Both the position numbers and the translations under genes were made by a program. Shown here piece by piece: positions 42,051 to 51,715 of a DNA stretch of 64,000 bases (its first letter is position 1; every line of letters starts with the position of its first letter). Origin of the DNA: Ww85 sp963745765. GTDB taxonomy: Bacteria > Desulfobacterota > Desulfobulbia > Desulfobulbales > Desulfocapsaceae. Under the pieces are notes generated by a model. That model saw only the letters and a program-made list of their open reading frames with translations. It did not search any database and had not been told where the DNA came from. The stretch spans positions 54,037 through 118,036 of the forward strand of contig CAVUYQ010000002.1 of the NCBI GenBank assembly GCA_963745765.1, read 5' to 3'.

Positions 42051-42850
42051 AAAGAACCGTACCGGGAATTCTTCTTGCGGTCGGCTGGCTGCTGCTGCTC
42101 ACGAAGGGATCGTTCTTGGTTTTTTGGGCGGTTGTGTTGCTGATCGGCATTATCGGGGCCAGGGAATACTGCAGGATGAGCCTGGCCCATATCCTCTATG
42201 AGTCTGATCGGACGATCCTCTCTGTTATCCTGAGCGTGCCTATTCTGGCCAGTGCTTTTGCCCAGCACCAAGGGTTTTCCGCCTCTTTTGGCATTGTCCT
42301 CGCGTTCTGCGCGCTGGTCATTTATCTCCTCTATTATTACACCCGCTTCGAATCACCGCTGGCAATCCTGAATAGCGGTACACTCGGCATCGTCTTCATC
42401 GGTTTTCTTGGCTCACACCTGGTGTTGCTGCGTGCCCTGCCCGAAGGCGCTCATTGGCTCGTGATACTTTCAGCGATAACGGCCGGGTCCGATACCCTGG
42501 CCTATTATGTCGGCAGTCGCTGGGGGCGTCGCAAGCTTTGTCCGCACATCAGTCCGAACAAAACGGTGGAAGGGGCGCTCGGCGGTATTGCAGGCGGCAC
42601 ACTGGCAGCTGTTCTGCTCGCACAATTGTACCCGGTATCTGCCGGGCTGCCGGCAATCGTTCTTCTTGCCTTTGGGCTGTCTGTCGTCGGTATGCTCGGT
42701 GACCTGCTGGAGTCTATTATCAAAAGAGGTACCGGGACCAAGGATTCAGGAGTTCTGCTGGGCGGCCACGGCGGTATCCTCGATCGTGTCGATTCCCTGC
42801 TGCTCACCGCGCCGATTCTCTATTACGTGCTTCTCTACCCGGGGTTCTGA
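42047..42850 (+). CDS. cdsA: phosphatidate cytidylyltransferase
   Basis: A 267-residue membrane protein with about seven hydrophobic segments and the C-terminal CdsA signature (GDLLESIIKRGTGTKDSG, GGHGGILDRVDSL). It makes CDP-diacylglycerol for phospholipid synthesis. It overlaps both neighbours (ATGA with uppS, TGATG with dxr), which indicates tight coupling. Confidence 0.96.
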   Translation: MKRTVPGILLAVGWLLLLTKGSFLVFWAVVLLIGIIGAREYCRMSLAHILYESDRTILSVILSVPILASAFAQHQGFSASFGIVLAFCALVIYLLYYYTRFESPLAILNSGTLGIVFIGFLGSHLVLLRALPEGAHWLVILSAITAGSDTLAYYVGSRWGRRKLCPHISPNKTVEGALGGIAGGTLAAVLLAQLYPVSAGLPAIVLLAFGLSVVGMLGDLLESIIKRGTGTKDSGVLLGGHGGILDRVDSLLLTAPILYYVLLYPGF

Positions 42851-44013
42851 TGAAATACCTTTCTTTGCTCGGATCAACGGGTTCAATTGGTGTCAATGTT
42901 CTCAATATTGTTCAACAGTTTCCCGATCGTTTTCGTATCGCCGGTCTTGCAGCCGGAAGAAATGTTGCGTTGCTTGCCGGACAGGTCCTGGCCTTTGATC
43001 CGGAGCTTATTTCGGTAATTGATGAAGAGCATGCTGATAAACTGGCCCGTCTGCTTCCTGGTGAATATCGGGAGCGAATTGTTTACGGTGCCGATGGTAA
43101 CCGGGATACTGCCACGCTCGACAAGACCGAAATGACCATCATGGCCGTTGTCGGAGCGGCCGGTCTCCTGCCCACCATTGCGGCCATTGAAGCCGGTAAG
43201 GATATCGGCCTGGCAAACAAGGAAACCCTTGTTGTTGCAGGCAGGCTGGTCATGCAGAAAGTTCGCGATAACAAAGTGAGGTTTCTGCCCATCGATTCTG
43301 AGCACAGCGCTATTCTTCAGGCGCTTGATGCCGGACGGAAAGAGGATGTTGCCAAAATCATCCTGACGGCTTCTGGGGGACCCTTTTTAAACAGGAAGAA
43401 AGAGGAACTCCAGCGGGTTACCCCGGACCAGGCTCTGGCTCATCCGAACTGGAGCATGGGCAGGAAAATCAGTATCGATTCAGCAACACTGATGAACAAG
43501 GGGCTTGAGGTTATTGAGGCACACTGGCTCTTTGGCATGGATCCCGCCTCAATCAGTGTAGTGGTGCACCCGCAGTCGATTGTGCACTCGCTGGTAGAGT
43601 ACCGGGACGGTTCAGTCCTGGCTCAACTTGGCATTCCGGATATGAAAATTCCAATCGCCTATGCGCTCTCCTATCCGGAACGCATGCCGCTCGAGTTGAA
43701 GCCGCTCAACCTCTGGCAGTGCGCTAACCTCGAATTCCTTAAACCGGATTACGACCGTTTCCCGTCACTGCGGCTTGCCTTTGAAGCGCTTGAGCGCGGC
43801 GGTGTCAGCGCGGCAGTCCTCAACGCTGCCAACGAAGTTGCAGTGGAATCGTTTTTAAACAATCAAATATCTTTTCCCGGTATTCCTGCTATTGTTGAAA
43901 AGACAATGGCACGAATAGCAGGTGGCAGTGATACGGATCTGAACGATCTGCTTGAGGCCGACAAGGCCGCCCGCCTGATGACTTATCATCTAATTACAGG
44001 TAACGCATCCTGA
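42850..44013 (+). CDS. dxr: 1-deoxy-D-xylulose 5-phosphate reductoisomerase
   Basis: A 387-residue enzyme with an NADPH-binding motif at the N-terminus (LLGSTGSIGVNVLNI), LPIDSEHSAI with the metal-binding region, TASGGPFL, and MNKGLEVIEAHWLF. It performs the committed step of the MEP isoprenoid pathway, and ispG of the same pathway is at 45873. Both feed the UppS substrate supply. Confidence 0.97.
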   Translation: MKYLSLLGSTGSIGVNVLNIVQQFPDRFRIAGLAAGRNVALLAGQVLAFDPELISVIDEEHADKLARLLPGEYRERIVYGADGNRDTATLDKTEMTIMAVVGAAGLLPTIAAIEAGKDIGLANKETLVVAGRLVMQKVRDNKVRFLPIDSEHSAILQALDAGRKEDVAKIILTASGGPFLNRKKEELQRVTPDQALAHPNWSMGRKISIDSATLMNKGLEVIEAHWLFGMDPASISVVVHPQSIVHSLVEYRDGSVLAQLGIPDMKIPIAYALSYPERMPLELKPLNLWQCANLEFLKPDYDRFPSLRLAFEALERGGVSAAVLNAANEVAVESFLNNQISFPGIPAIVEKTMARIAGGSDTDLNDLLEADKAARLMTYHLITGNAS

Positions 44014-44032
44014 TAGACTTTCGCATATTATT

Positions 44033-45121
44033 ATGAATACTCTTGTGTCATTCGTTGTTGTTCTCGGTGTCCTCATCTTTGTCCATGAACTTGGTCATTT
44101 CCTGGCCGCGAAACTTTTTGGGGTAAAGGTTCTGAAGTTTTCCCTGGGCTTTGGTCCGAAAGTGGTGGGTAAAGTAATCGGGGAAACGGAATATCTTCTT
44201 TCCGCATTTCCGCTTGGCGGTTACGTCAAGATGTATGGAGAAAACCCTGATGAACCTGCGGACAGCGCAGATGAAACCGGCCGTTCCTTTGCCGACAAAC
44301 CGGTGTGGAATCGTTTTTTTATCATTCTTGCCGGCCCGCTGTTCAACCTGCTCTTCTCGGTCTTTCTTTTCTTCATTATCTTCCTGTTCATGGGAGTTCC
44401 TCAAAACATGGACAAAGATTTGCGCAGTACTACCATAGGAAGTGTTAGCGTCGACTCTCCGGCCGCGCGGGCAGGACTTAAACCCGGTGATGTGATTATC
44501 GGCATCGATGACCAGGTCGTCCATGAATGGAACGATATCCTTTCAACAGTAAAGGACAGCGGCGGGAAAGAGCTTCATTTTGTCGTGCTGCGTGACGGGC
44601 AGAAAAAAAGTATAGCCGTTACCCCGGCTGTCGACAGTGTGAAAAACATTTTTGGTGAAGAAGTCGAGCAGCGCTACATGATCGGTATTGTCAAAGAGGA
44701 GTTGATAGAAAATGTCCCGGTCGGAATCCTCGGAGCCATCAAGGCGGGATTTGCCCAGACCTGGATGTTCATCTATCTTACCTTTATGGGTATTATCAAG
44801 ATACTTCAGCGAGTAGTCCCGGCCTCCGAACTTGGCGGTCCTATCCTGATTGCGCAGCTTGCCGGAGAACAGGCCCGGGCGGGCTGGCTCAATTTTCTAC
44901 ATTTCATGGGGCTGCTCAGTGTAAATCTCGGTATTCTCAACTTGCTGCCGATTCCGGTTCTGGATGGGGGACATCTTGTCTTTCTCAGCATTGAGGCCAT
45001 CAGACGCAAGCCGATGAACGAGAAGGCCCAGATTATCGCTCAACAGTTTGGTATGGTTCTTCTCGGCTCCTTGATGATCTTTGTTTTCTACAACGATATT
45101 ATCAGAATGCTTACGCAATGA
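44033..45121 (+). CDS. rseP: RIP metalloprotease RseP
   Basis: A 362-residue site-2-type intramembrane protease. The zinc motif HELGH is in the first membrane helix (residue ~19). One PDZ domain follows (PAARAGLKPGDVIIGIDD, near residues 140-160), and the C-terminal LLPIPVLDGGHL supplies the third ligand. It cleaves anti-sigma factors and signal-peptide remnants in the inner membrane. It has no clear ribosome site and overlaps tsaB (ATGA). Confidence 0.96.
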   Translation: MNTLVSFVVVLGVLIFVHELGHFLAAKLFGVKVLKFSLGFGPKVVGKVIGETEYLLSAFPLGGYVKMYGENPDEPADSADETGRSFADKPVWNRFFIILAGPLFNLLFSVFLFFIIFLFMGVPQNMDKDLRSTTIGSVSVDSPAARAGLKPGDVIIGIDDQVVHEWNDILSTVKDSGGKELHFVVLRDGQKKSIAVTPAVDSVKNIFGEEVEQRYMIGIVKEELIENVPVGILGAIKAGFAQTWMFIYLTFMGIIKILQRVVPASELGGPILIAQLAGEQARAGWLNFLHFMGLLSVNLGILNLLPIPVLDGGHLVFLSIEAIRRKPMNEKAQIIAQQFGMVLLGSLMIFVFYNDIIRMLTQ

Positions 45122-45876
45122 CATCGGATGCCACTATTCTGTCATTTGACACTGCAACAAATAATTGTGCCATCGCCCTGACCCGGGGTGGATTCGTAGA
45201 CGGGATAATTGTTGCCTCTGTTCATTTCAGTTCCGGTGTCACTCATTCCAGAAAATTACTGAGTTCGATCGACCGGCTCCTTGGTGATGCATCAATCAGG
45301 CTCTCGGAGGTGTCGGCTATTGCGGTAGGGCTCGGGCCGGGAAGTTTTACCGGTCTCAGAATAGGGATGGCTACGGCCAAGGGGCTGTGTCATGGAACCT
45401 CAAAACCGCTGATTGGCATTTCATCACTCGATGCGATTGGCGCTTCGGTAAGCTCAGGCAAGCTTATCTGCGCTGTTCTTGATGCACGTAAGAAAGAGGT
45501 CTACAGCTGTTTTTATCGCAACAGGGGAAAAGCCTATGCCGAAAGGTGTTCCGAGCCGGCGGTCCTGTCGCCGGAGGTGCTGGCCAGGCAGATCAACGAG
45601 CCGGTGGTTATGGCGGGAGACGGAGTCGATGTTTATAATAGAGTCTGGTCTGAACTGCTTGGAAACAGGCTGGAAATAGCGCCCGCCCGGAATCGCTTCC
45701 CGGCTGCTGATATTATCGGTTTCCTGGCGAATGAACACTATCTGGCCGGACAGTTTCTTGATCTGGCCGGTTCTATGCCCGCCTATGTGCGGTCATCTGA
45801 TGCCGAGTTGAGCCTGGTGAAACCGGCAGCGCCGGCGTGTAAAAGGCCGGAACCGGCTGTGGAAAGAAAAAAATGA
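45118..45876 (+). CDS. tsaB: tRNA threonylcarbamoyladenosine biosynthesis protein TsaB
   Basis: A 252-residue actin-like protein (ILSFDTATNNCAIALTRGG at the N-terminus, GLGPGSFTGLRIGMATAKGL near residue 75). TsaB pairs with TsaD and TsaE to make t6A37 in ANN-decoding tRNAs. It overlaps rseP and ispG by four bases each. Confidence 0.95.
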   Translation: MTSDATILSFDTATNNCAIALTRGGFVDGIIVASVHFSSGVTHSRKLLSSIDRLLGDASIRLSEVSAIAVGLGPGSFTGLRIGMATAKGLCHGTSKPLIGISSLDAIGASVSSGKLICAVLDARKKEVYSCFYRNRGKAYAERCSEPAVLSPEVLARQINEPVVMAGDGVDVYNRVWSELLGNRLEIAPARNRFPAADIIGFLANEHYLAGQFLDLAGSMPAYVRSSDAELSLVKPAAPACKRPEPAVERKK

Positions 45877-46964
45877 TTACAAGGAAGAAGACCCGACAGA
45901 TCATGATCGGCCTCACTCCGGTGGGAGGAGATGCACCGATTTCCGTACAGTCAATGACGAATACCGATACCGCCAGGGTGGATGAGACCCTGGCCCAGAT
46001 AGAGCGTCTGGAAAAAGGCGGCTGCGAGATTGTCAGGGTCGCCGTGCCCGATATGGCTGCAGCCGCGGCTATTCGCGATATTCGTGATCGGATTGGTATC
46101 CCGCTTATTGCGGACATTCATTTTGACTGGCGACTCGCGGTTGCTGCGATGGAACATGGAGCCCATGCCATCCGGATTAATCCCGGTAATCTCGGGGGTG
46201 CAAAAAAACTGGCTATAACAGTTGCTGCGGCTAAACAGCACCGGGTGCCGATTCGGGTCGGTGTGAACAGCGGCTCGATAGAAAAGGATTTGCTCAGGAA
46301 ATATGGCTACCCAACCCCGGAAAAACCGCATGCCCTTATCGAGAGTGCCCTGCGCAATGTCCGGATGCTCGAGGAACTGGGCTTTGAAGAAATCAAGATT
46401 TCGATTAAATCATCGGATGTTATGACCACGATTAACGGTTATCGGGAGCTTTCCGGTAAAACGGACTATCCGCTGCATCTTGGTGTAACCGAAGCGGGCG
46501 GGCTGATCGGTGGAACGGTAAAATCAAGCGTTGCGCTTGGGATCCTTCTTTCTGAAGGTATCGGCGATACCTTCAGAATTTCATTGACCCGGGATCCCCT
46601 CGATGAACTCCGGGTTGCTTTTGAGCTTTTGCGTGCCCTGAAAATCAGGGAGCGTGGGCCTGAACTCATTTCCTGTCCAAGCTGCGGCCGGACAAAAATA
46701 AACCTCTTTGCTCTGGTCGAAGAGGTTGAGGAATTCATACAGACCATGCAGTCGACGATAAAGGTGGCGGTGATGGGCTGCTGCGTCAATGGACCTGGCG
46801 AGGCGCGTGAGGCCGATATCGGTGTTGCCGGTGGTCGCGGGGTCGGTATCATTTTCAAGAAAGGTGAAATTTTCAAGAAGGTATCGGAAAAAGAGTTGCT
46901 GCCAGTGTTCATGAAGGAATTGAAAATAATGGAAGAGGAGCGCAGGCAGGCTCAGGATTCGTAA
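45873..46964 (+). CDS. ispG: 4-hydroxy-3-methylbut-2-enyl diphosphate synthase (flavodoxin type)
   Basis: A 363-residue enzyme with an N-terminal TIM barrel (PISVQSMTNTDTARVDETLA, PLIADIHFDW, IRINPGN) and a C-terminal [4Fe-4S] domain (CPSCGRT and CCVNGPGEA). It performs the penultimate MEP-pathway step, and dxr is 3 kb upstream in the same gene run. The ATG overlaps the tsaB stop. Confidence 0.97.
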   Translation: MITRKKTRQIMIGLTPVGGDAPISVQSMTNTDTARVDETLAQIERLEKGGCEIVRVAVPDMAAAAAIRDIRDRIGIPLIADIHFDWRLAVAAMEHGAHAIRINPGNLGGAKKLAITVAAAKQHRVPIRVGVNSGSIEKDLLRKYGYPTPEKPHALIESALRNVRMLEELGFEEIKISIKSSDVMTTINGYRELSGKTDYPLHLGVTEAGGLIGGTVKSSVALGILLSEGIGDTFRISLTRDPLDELRVAFELLRALKIRERGPELISCPSCGRTKINLFALVEEVEEFIQTMQSTIKVAVMGCCVNGPGEAREADIGVAGGRGVGIIFKKGEIFKKVSEKELLPVFMKELKIMEEERRQAQDS

Positions 46965-47119
46965 AACCATTCCGGCCGGCAATGCTTGAAACAACAGGGT
47001 GCGGCAGTATTAAGCCGGGGCAGGACGGCCAATGTCTGCAATTTTTCAGGCCGTTGATTCGGCAGAACTGAGTTTGGCTATACAGCCATACTTTCTATAC
47101 GTTCAGATACAGGAAACAG

Positions 47120-48835
47120 ATGCGTTATTCACAAACACTTATTCCAACGTTGAAAGAGGTTCCGGCAGAGGCCGAGGTAATCAGCCACCGACTCATGCTC
47201 CGTGCGGGTTTTATCAGAAAACTGACCTCCGGGATATATACTTATCTGCCCTATGGACTGGCGGCAATTCGCCGGGTGGAGAACATTGTCCGCGAGGAGA
47301 TGAACCGTGCCGGAGCGCAGGAATTGATGATGCCGATGGTTCAGCCGGCAGACCTGTGGAAGGAATCGGGCCGCCATGAAAAATATGGTCCCGAATTGCT
47401 CCGCTTTACCGATCGCCACGAACGGGAATCCTGCCTCGGACCAACCCATGAGGAAGTTATCACCGATATCGCCAGAAAGGAAGTCCACTCCTACCGCGAT
47501 CTGCCGATCAATCTCTATCAGATTCAAACCAAATTCCGGGATGAAATACGGCCGCGGTTCGGCTTGATGCGCGGTAGAGAGTTCATCATGAAGGACGCTT
47601 ACTCGTTTGATGTCAGTGATGAGATGGCGGAGGTTTCTTACAGGAAAATGTACGACGCCTATAATGCAATCTTTCAGCGATGCGGACTTGATTACCGGTG
47701 CGTTGAGGCAGATTCCGGTACCATCGGCGGCAGTTTCTCACACGAGTTCATGGTCCTGGCTGAAACCGGTGAAGACACCATCGCCGTGTGTGACGAATGT
47801 CACTGGGCCGCTAACCTTGAGAAAGCAGTGGTCAGACTTGCCGAGAGTGCGAACGAAGAGGAAATGCTGGAGCTTGTCAAGATAGAGACCCCTGGCAAGA
47901 GAAAAGTCGCTCAGGTCTGTGAATTTCTTGGTATTGCTCCCAGCAGGCTGGTAAAAACCCTGGTATTTCTTGCCGATGGTGAAGCCGTCGCTGTACTGAT
48001 TCGTGGTGATCGCGAGGTGGAGGAAATAAAGCTGAAAAACTATCTCGGCGTAACTGATATCAGGCTGGCAGATGACAAGGAGGTGTTTGATGCGACCGGT
48101 GTAGCAACCGGCTACCTCGGGCCGCTTGGTATTTCAGTCAGGCTCCTGGCGGACCAGGAAGTCATGCAGCTTGCAAATTTCACCGTCGGTGCCAATGAAA
48201 AGAATTATCACCTGCAGAATGTCAATGGTGGCCGTGATTTTCGGGTAAGTGAGGTCGCCGATTTCAGGCAGCTTTGTGAGAGCGATCCGTGCCCGTCCTG
48301 CGGCGGCGGCTTACGGCTGGTACAGGGTATCGAGGTCGGCCATATCTTCAAACTCGGGACGGCCTATTCCGAGTCCATGAATGCCTTTTTCCAGGACAGT
48401 GAAGGAAACGGGAAACCACTGGTTATGGGTTGTTACGGCATAGGCGTCAGCCGGGTGGTCGCTGCGGCTATCGAACAGAATCATGATGACAACGGCATCG
48501 TCTTCCCGGTTCCGCTCGCCCCCTTTCAGGTTACGGTCTTGAATCTCGGGATGAAGGATGCGGACATCAGCGCTGCAGCGGAGATGATTTACTCTAAAAT
48601 CGCTGCAGCCGGTATCGATGTGTTTCTTGATGACCGTGATGAACGGCCGGGTGTCAAGTTCAAGGATGCCGACCTTCTCGGTTTTCCGCTGCGTGTTACT
48701 GTTGGTAAACGCTTCCAGGAAAATGGTGTGATTGAGGTTCGAAGACGATGTGACGGCAGGACCGAAGATGCCTCCGTGGAAGGACTCATCGATCTGATCC
48801 AGCGGCTGCTTGCAGAGCTGACAGGAAAACAGTAA
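47120..48835 (+). CDS. proS: prolyl-tRNA synthetase, bacterial type with editing domain
   Basis: A 571-residue class II synthetase. Motif 1 and 2 regions (EEMNRAGAQELMMPMVQPA, LGPTHEEVITDI, FRDEIRPRFGLMRGREF) come first. A YbaK-like insertion domain follows (residues ~225-405), which edits mischarged Ala-tRNA. Then motif 3 (CYGIGVSRVVAA) and the C-terminal anticodon-binding domain. CAGGAAACAG precedes the ATG. The next gene starts 10 bp after the stop. Confidence 0.97.
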   Translation: MRYSQTLIPTLKEVPAEAEVISHRLMLRAGFIRKLTSGIYTYLPYGLAAIRRVENIVREEMNRAGAQELMMPMVQPADLWKESGRHEKYGPELLRFTDRHERESCLGPTHEEVITDIARKEVHSYRDLPINLYQIQTKFRDEIRPRFGLMRGREFIMKDAYSFDVSDEMAEVSYRKMYDAYNAIFQRCGLDYRCVEADSGTIGGSFSHEFMVLAETGEDTIAVCDECHWAANLEKAVVRLAESANEEEMLELVKIETPGKRKVAQVCEFLGIAPSRLVKTLVFLADGEAVAVLIRGDREVEEIKLKNYLGVTDIRLADDKEVFDATGVATGYLGPLGISVRLLADQEVMQLANFTVGANEKNYHLQNVNGGRDFRVSEVADFRQLCESDPCPSCGGGLRLVQGIEVGHIFKLGTAYSESMNAFFQDSEGNGKPLVMGCYGIGVSRVVAAAIEQNHDDNGIVFPVPLAPFQVTVLNLGMKDADISAAAEMIYSKIAAAGIDVFLDDRDERPGVKFKDADLLGFPLRVTVGKRFQENGVIEVRRRCDGRTEDASVEGLIDLIQRLLAELTGKQ

Positions 48836-48844
48836 CGGGGTTTT

Positions 48845-51031
48845 ATGGAGTATGATTCAGCCATAAATCCCGGCGGTCTAAAATTACTTGCTGCCAATTA
48901 TCTGCAGGGTGTTGATCTTACCCCGATAGATCGGGCCTGGGAGATTGCCGTCGATCTATACCGGGGCGGCAAGCACTTTTCCGGTGAGCCATACCTGATT
49001 CATGCCATGGAGGTTGCTTCTACGCTCGCTTCCATGCATCTTGATCTGGACACTATTATTTCCGGCCTGCTGCATGGTGCGTTGAAAAACGGCATGTCCT
49101 TTCAGGACCTGGAAGAAAAATTCGGAGAGGATGTCGCCTATATTGTCAGCGGCTCGACAAGAATCACCAGTGTCCCGTACAATAGCCGAATGGCGCATCA
49201 GGCCGAGAACATGCGCATGATGCTTCTTGCCATGGCAAAGGACATCAGGGTACTGCTGGTGAGACTTGTCGATCGTCTCCAGGATATGGTTCTGCTTGAT
49301 CTTGTGGACCGCGATAAACAACTGGAAGTTGCCCGGGAAACTCTCGACCTCTATGCTCCGCTGGCAAGCAGACTTGGTATCGACTGGATCAAGAGAAAGC
49401 TGGAGGATTTCTCCTTCAAGTTTCTCTTCCCGGCAGATTACGAAGATCTCAACAACAAGCTGGAGGATTCACTCGAAGAGCGTCAGAATTATGTTGACGA
49501 GATGATTGCGGTTCTCTATGAAAAACTGCACGAAAGCGATGTGTCGCCCGTCAGAATTCTTGGCAGACCGAAGCATCTTTATTCCATCTACAAGAAGCTT
49601 GTTGCCCAGAACATCCCCCTTGAGCGTGTCTATGACCGGGTTGCTTTCAGGATCATTGTCGATTCGGTAAAGGATTGTTACGAGGCTTTGGGCATCATCC
49701 ACGCCAACTGGTCCCCGGTTCCCGGACGTATCAAGGATTTTATTTCTGTCCCGAAGGCCAATAACTACCAGTCGATGCATACTACTGTTGTTGGCCCCTA
49801 TGACCATTTCATCGAAATACAGATCAGGACTGAAGAAATGGACCGGGTCGCTCAGGAAGGGGTTGCCGCCCACTGGGCCTACAAGGAAGGTCAGAAGATA
49901 GACAAGAAGGATGCCAAGGTCTTCAAGGAACTGAAAAATCTTGTTAATTCTTTGCAGGATGTTGAAGATTCCCGGGAATTTCTCGAAAGCCTGCGTGGGG
50001 AGTTGCACGATCCGGAAGTATATGCGCTAACGCCAAACGGTGAAGTGAAGGAATTCCCTGCTCAGAGCTGTCCGATAGATTTTGCCTATGCCATCCACAC
50101 GGAAGTGGGTGATCACTGTACCGGAGCCAAGGTAAACGGTCGACTTGTCCCCCTCAAATATCAGTTGCAGAACGGCGATATTGTCGAGATCATAACCTCT
50201 CCGAGCCAGGTTCCGCGCCGCGGCTGGCTGGACATGGTAAAGAGCGGCCGGGCCAGAACGCGCATCAGATCCTGGCTGCGGCGTGAAGAGACAGGAAAAG
50301 CATTACAGCTTGGTAGGGAAATCTGTGAACGTGAGTTAAAAAAACACGATCTAACGCTCAAGAAATTGATTAAAAGCGGTCATATCAAGCTGCTGCTTAA
50401 AACACTGCGCTGCAACTCACTGGATGACATGCTGGCCAAGGTCGGTGGCGGGAATATTACGGTTCAGACGCTGGTCAAGGCACTCGATCCGCCGGAACTG
50501 AGGAAGGAGCATGAAATCACGACTGGTGAGATGACGCCGGCAGAGCTTGCTGCAGCCATGGTAAGCCGCCAGCAGCATCCCGGGGAGAGCAAAAGCCGAT
50601 CGGCAATTTATATAGACGGTGTTGATGATATGCTGGCCAAGGTCAGCCTCTGCTGCAACCCGGTTCCTGGTGACCCGATTCTTGGTTTTATCACCACCGG
50701 TCGGGGAGTTACGGTTCACAAGGCGGACTGTCCGAACCTGCTGAGATCGGATCCCCAGCGTTGGCTGGAAGTGTTCTGGAACAGTGTGGAGCAGCAGCAC
50801 TACCGTGCCGAAATACAGGTGTTTACAGAGAACAGCAAGGGAATCTTTGCCGATATAAGTTCAGCCATCGGCTCAGACGATGCATCGATTGTTGAAATAT
50901 CAGCGCATACCACCCCTGTTAATACCGTTGAATTCACTATTGCTCTTGAAGTGAGAAACCTTGACCATCTTCAGGTACTGCTCAAGCATCTTCACCAGAT
51001 GGGGTCGGTTATATCTGCCCGGAGGTTGTAG
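48845..51031 (+). CDS. RelA/SpoT-family (p)ppGpp synthetase with degenerate hydrolase domain
   Basis: A 728-residue protein with HD, synthetase, TGS and ACT domains in the usual order. The synthetase appears intact: PKHLYSIYKK, YDRVAFRIIV, GRIKDFISVPKANNYQSMHT, EIQIRTEEM. In the HD domain H53 and H77 are present, but the HDxxED box reads HGALKN (D78G, E81K, D82N) and the later DRLHN reads DRLQD. Those positions bind manganese and catalyse (p)ppGpp hydrolysis in Rel enzymes, so hydrolysis is probably lost. TGS (EVYALTPNGEVKEFP) lies near residue 390, and the ACT-like domain spans ~655-728. Whether it is the sole Rel of the genome cannot be told. Confidence 0.93.
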   Translation: MEYDSAINPGGLKLLAANYLQGVDLTPIDRAWEIAVDLYRGGKHFSGEPYLIHAMEVASTLASMHLDLDTIISGLLHGALKNGMSFQDLEEKFGEDVAYIVSGSTRITSVPYNSRMAHQAENMRMMLLAMAKDIRVLLVRLVDRLQDMVLLDLVDRDKQLEVARETLDLYAPLASRLGIDWIKRKLEDFSFKFLFPADYEDLNNKLEDSLEERQNYVDEMIAVLYEKLHESDVSPVRILGRPKHLYSIYKKLVAQNIPLERVYDRVAFRIIVDSVKDCYEALGIIHANWSPVPGRIKDFISVPKANNYQSMHTTVVGPYDHFIEIQIRTEEMDRVAQEGVAAHWAYKEGQKIDKKDAKVFKELKNLVNSLQDVEDSREFLESLRGELHDPEVYALTPNGEVKEFPAQSCPIDFAYAIHTEVGDHCTGAKVNGRLVPLKYQLQNGDIVEIITSPSQVPRRGWLDMVKSGRARTRIRSWLRREETGKALQLGREICERELKKHDLTLKKLIKSGHIKLLLKTLRCNSLDDMLAKVGGGNITVQTLVKALDPPELRKEHEITTGEMTPAELAAAMVSRQQHPGESKSRSAIYIDGVDDMLAKVSLCCNPVPGDPILGFITTGRGVTVHKADCPNLLRSDPQRWLEVFWNSVEQQHYRAEIQVFTENSKGIFADISSAIGSDDASIVEISAHTTPVNTVEFTIALEVRNLDHLQVLLKHLHQMGSVISARRL

Positions 51032-51124
51032 GTACCGAAGATCGTGGCGCCACCTTTAAAAAAAACAGGGAAGACTGTTGCTGAGGCAGCAGATTTACCC
51101 GGTGCAGGATGACAGGAAGAGGAG

Positions 51125-51575
51125 ATGACGCTCTGTTCGGTATGTGGAAATGAAGAGGAAACGGACGTTTCCACCTGTAGATATTGTGGCGGTGAACTTG
51201 CCGGTAGCAACAGGAGGTGACGCGGAAACCTTTGTACTGCACCGCAAGATAAACCTGGAACGGGGCCGCCCGACGGTTGAAACGGCCCTGAAACGACTTG
51301 ATCTCGAAATCGGCCGGGCACGAAACGAGAAAGTGAGGGTACTGTCCCTGATTCACGGTTACGGATCATCGGGAAAAGGGGGGCGAATCAGGCTTGAATG
51401 CAGGAAAATATTGGCTTATATGGTACAGCAGAAAAAGCTGAACGGGTTCATCAATGGTGAAGATTTCAATAAACGCTCCGGGGTGGGGAAGGCTCTGCTG
51501 CGACGTTTTCCGGAGCTTGAACAAATATGCGGATCAGAATTCAACAATCCGGGTGTTACCATTGCATTATTGTAA
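51125..51575 (+). CDS. Smr-domain protein with N-terminal zinc ribbon (apparent frameshift near 51200)
   Basis: The ATG at 51125 follows AGGAAGAGGAG and opens a small zinc ribbon (LCSVCG ... CRYCGGEL) that stops at 51220 in its own frame. The rest, in the +1 frame, holds an Smr domain (VRVLSLIHGYGSSGKGGRI) and runs to 51575. Skipping one base near GAACTTGCCGG joins them into 149 residues: zinc ribbon, linker, Smr. Literal reading gives only a GTG-started 143-residue frame at 51144 with no ribosome site. Smr domains are found in MutS2 and in nucleases acting on nucleic acid branches or stalled-ribosome mRNA; the substrate here is unknown. Confidence 0.75.
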
Positions 51576-51715
51576 TGCAATCAGAGACCATATAACCAGA
51601 AATTTCCTGGCCCTTTGCAGATGAAAGCGTTATAAACAAATGGTTTGTTAACGCCTCCTGTCATTTCCGGAGGAGTTAAGGGATTACCCACACCTACTAA
51701 AACTTAGGAGACATA

